This document shows, piece by piece, positions 5,325 to 6,600 of a stretch of DNA of 6,600 nucleotides (within the stretch, counting starts at the first letter, position 1; every line of letters begins with the position of its first letter). Location of the stretch: positions 432 through 7,031 of the forward strand of contig CADBFL010000105.1 in the NCBI GenBank assembly GCA_902793875.1, written 5' to 3'. Both the position numbers and the translations under genes were made by a program. The stretch is from an uncultured Eubacteriales bacterium. GTDB lineage: Bacteria > Bacillota > Clostridia > Peptostreptococcales > Anaerovoracaceae. Under the pieces are notes generated by a model. The model worked only from the letters and a program-made list of their open reading frames with translations, was not told where the DNA came from and made no database searches.

Positions 5325-6600
5325 ATGCGCAAACAAACTGATCTTTGGAAACGTTTTGTAAGCACCGTGCTCAGCGTCACGATAGCTCTGGCTTTTGTGC
5401 CGTTTTTTGGAATGCAGGGAAATGCGGTCTATGCCGAAGATGATGACGGCATCCGGTATGACTCACGTTCTCTTGGTTATGTAACACCGGTAAAAAACCA
5501 GAATCTGCTTGGTACCTGCTGGGCATTTGCGACCATTTCTGCCATAGAGTCATCGCTGCTGGCACATGGGCAGGCGGATTCGGCTGAAAGCCTGGATCTG
5601 TCCGAGAGACAGCTGGCATACTTCAGCTACAATCTTGTGCCGGACCTGCTTGGCGGCACAGCCGAGGATCAGAACATACCGATAAGCCCGGGCAATGACA
5701 ATTATTTGGAGAATTACGGTAATGCCTGGCTGACTACTGAAGTCATGGCATCAGGCATTGGGGTCGTCAACGAGACGGATGCTCCGACATACCAGAATCT
5801 GGTGAATGAATGGAATGAAGCCGGCGGGTGGTCGGATGACTTTGATAACGCAACAAAACTCGATCCGGAACTTGCAAGAGGAGCCAATTCGTGGAGCTTA
5901 TCAGGTGTCAGACGAATACCAATGGAAAAAACTGATGATGTCAAGCAGGCCATCAAGGAAGACGGCGGTGTTGCGGTCCTAACGTATTTGAAGAAAGAAG
6001 GGGCAGATTATTGGGATCAGAAAATATCCTGGAATGATGAATATAAAGCATTTTTCAACTATGGCGTGGGTGATTCCAATCATATGGTAACTATCGTTGG
6101 ATGGGATGATAATTATGACAGACATAAATTCAGCCACTCGTCTGTGTTCGCAACAAAAGATATACCGGATAAAAATGGTGCATGGCTCTGCAAGAACAGT
6201 CGGGGCACGGATTTCGGAGACGAAGGATATTACTGGGTCTCCTATGAAGATTTCTATTTTAACAAGACGGATCCGGAAGACCTCGAGAAAGATCGGGTAG
6301 CTGCATATGCCTTTGAAATGAGGCCTGCGGCTCAGAGTGAGATACTGTATCAGTATGACGGTACGGCCGGTACATGCTATAAAACCATCGCTTCCGGCGG
6401 CAGCATTGCAAATATGTATACTGTTAACGGTACTGAAGGAAAGGATGAACAGCTGAAATCTGTATGCCTGACTTTACTTAATGATTCAGAGGTCGATTAT
6501 TCTATCCAGATATATACGGATTGCACAGATGAGGAAGATCCAACAAGCGGCAAGGCGGCACTGAGCACTCCGCAGACCGGAAGGACTTCATACGCCGGGT
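5325..6600 (+). CDS. Secreted C1A (papain-family) cysteine peptidase with lectin-like domain, 3' end outside the window
   Basis: The frame starts at ATG 5325, eight bases after GGAAAG (5311-5316), and stays open for 425 codons to the window's end. Residues 1-37 form a Sec signal peptide: basic start with Lys3, Lys9 and Arg10, a hydrophobic core at about 11-28, and a likely cleavage after AVYA (37/38). The papain domain spans about 50-320: Gln59 of the oxyanion hole in PVKNQ, nucleophile Cys65 in GTCWAFA, His253 in SNHMVTIVGWDD, and Asn291 in CKNSRGTDFGDEGYYWVSY (papain has KNSWG; here Arg replaces Trp). From about residue 338, ILYQYDG and the following strands, including ELKSVCLTLL and YSIQIYTD, resemble the lectin-like domain that follows C1A peptidases in many gut Bacillota. 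It probably degrades proteins or peptides outside the cell or at its surface. Further C-terminal domains, such as cell-wall anchors or Ig-like repeats, would lie beyond the window. There is no propeptide of typical papain length between the signal peptide and the catalytic domain. Confidence 0.93.
   Translation, partial: MRKQTDLWKRFVSTVLSVTIALAFVPFFGMQGNAVYAEDDDGIRYDSRSLGYVTPVKNQNLLGTCWAFATISAIESSLLAHGQADSAESLDLSERQLAYFSYNLVPDLLGGTAEDQNIPISPGNDNYLENYGNAWLTTEVMASGIGVVNETDAPTYQNLVNEWNEAGGWSDDFDNATKLDPELARGANSWSLSGVRRIPMEKTDDVKQAIKEDGGVAVLTYLKKEGADYWDQKISWNDEYKAFFNYGVGDSNHMVTIVGWDDNYDRHKFSHSSVFATKDIPDKNGAWLCKNSRGTDFGDEGYYWVSYEDFYFNKTDPEDLEKDRVAAYAFEMRPAAQSEILYQYDGTAGTCYKTIASGGSIANMYTVNGTEGKDEQLKSVCLTLLNDSEVDYSIQIYTDCTDEEDPTSGKAALSTPQTGRTSYAG

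Overview
The window looks like chromosomal DNA from an anaerobic, gut-type member of the Bacillota, most likely a clostridial lineage. This is inferred from the EF-Tu C-terminus ending in IIE, the strong AGGAGG/GGAAAGG-type ribosome binding sites, TGn-TATACT promoters, moderate GC content, and a secreted papain-like peptidase that continues into a lectin-like domain, a combination common in gut Bacillota. The sequence alone does not support a genus.

Layout: (1) 1-190 is the last 62 codons of tuf (EF-Tu). Its untranslated tail holds an 11-bp inverted repeat (220-280) and a UUCG-loop intrinsic terminator (353-378). (2) 380-3686 holds an extended -10 promoter and a large gene for a STAND-type signalling ATPase: an N-terminal DUF4062-like domain, a P-loop NTPase with clear Walker A and B motifs, and a helical C-terminal half that looks TPR-like. 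This is the domain order of the nephrocystin-3/TEP1-like class of NTPases. The 5' end is damaged or recoded. A well-placed ATG (425) with a good ribosome binding site opens a frame that ends after 17 codons. The DUF4062 coding frame resumes across a run of eight T's, and the family's ISSTFxDM-type segment is missing. (3) 3692-4778, on the minus strand and convergent with the ATPase gene, holds two small acidic proteins of unknown function. They share short motifs and look like diverged paralogues transcribed as a pair. (4) 4940-6600 is a plus-strand unit: an extended -10 promoter, a 100-residue thioredoxin (trxA), and 19 bp later a secreted C1A (papain-family) cysteine peptidase that runs off the window.

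The tuf, trxA and peptidase genes look like ordinary content. The segment between the tuf terminator and the trxA promoter, with the STAND ATPase and the facing unknown pair, looks like accessory content and is the most interesting part. STAND ATPases with a sensor-like repeat domain often act in anti-phage defence or other conflict systems, but no effector domain (nuclease, TIR, protease) is recognisable here, so a defence role is only a hypothesis. The ATPase gene may be a decaying pseudogene, a gene expressed from an internal start, or one rescued by slippage on the T run.
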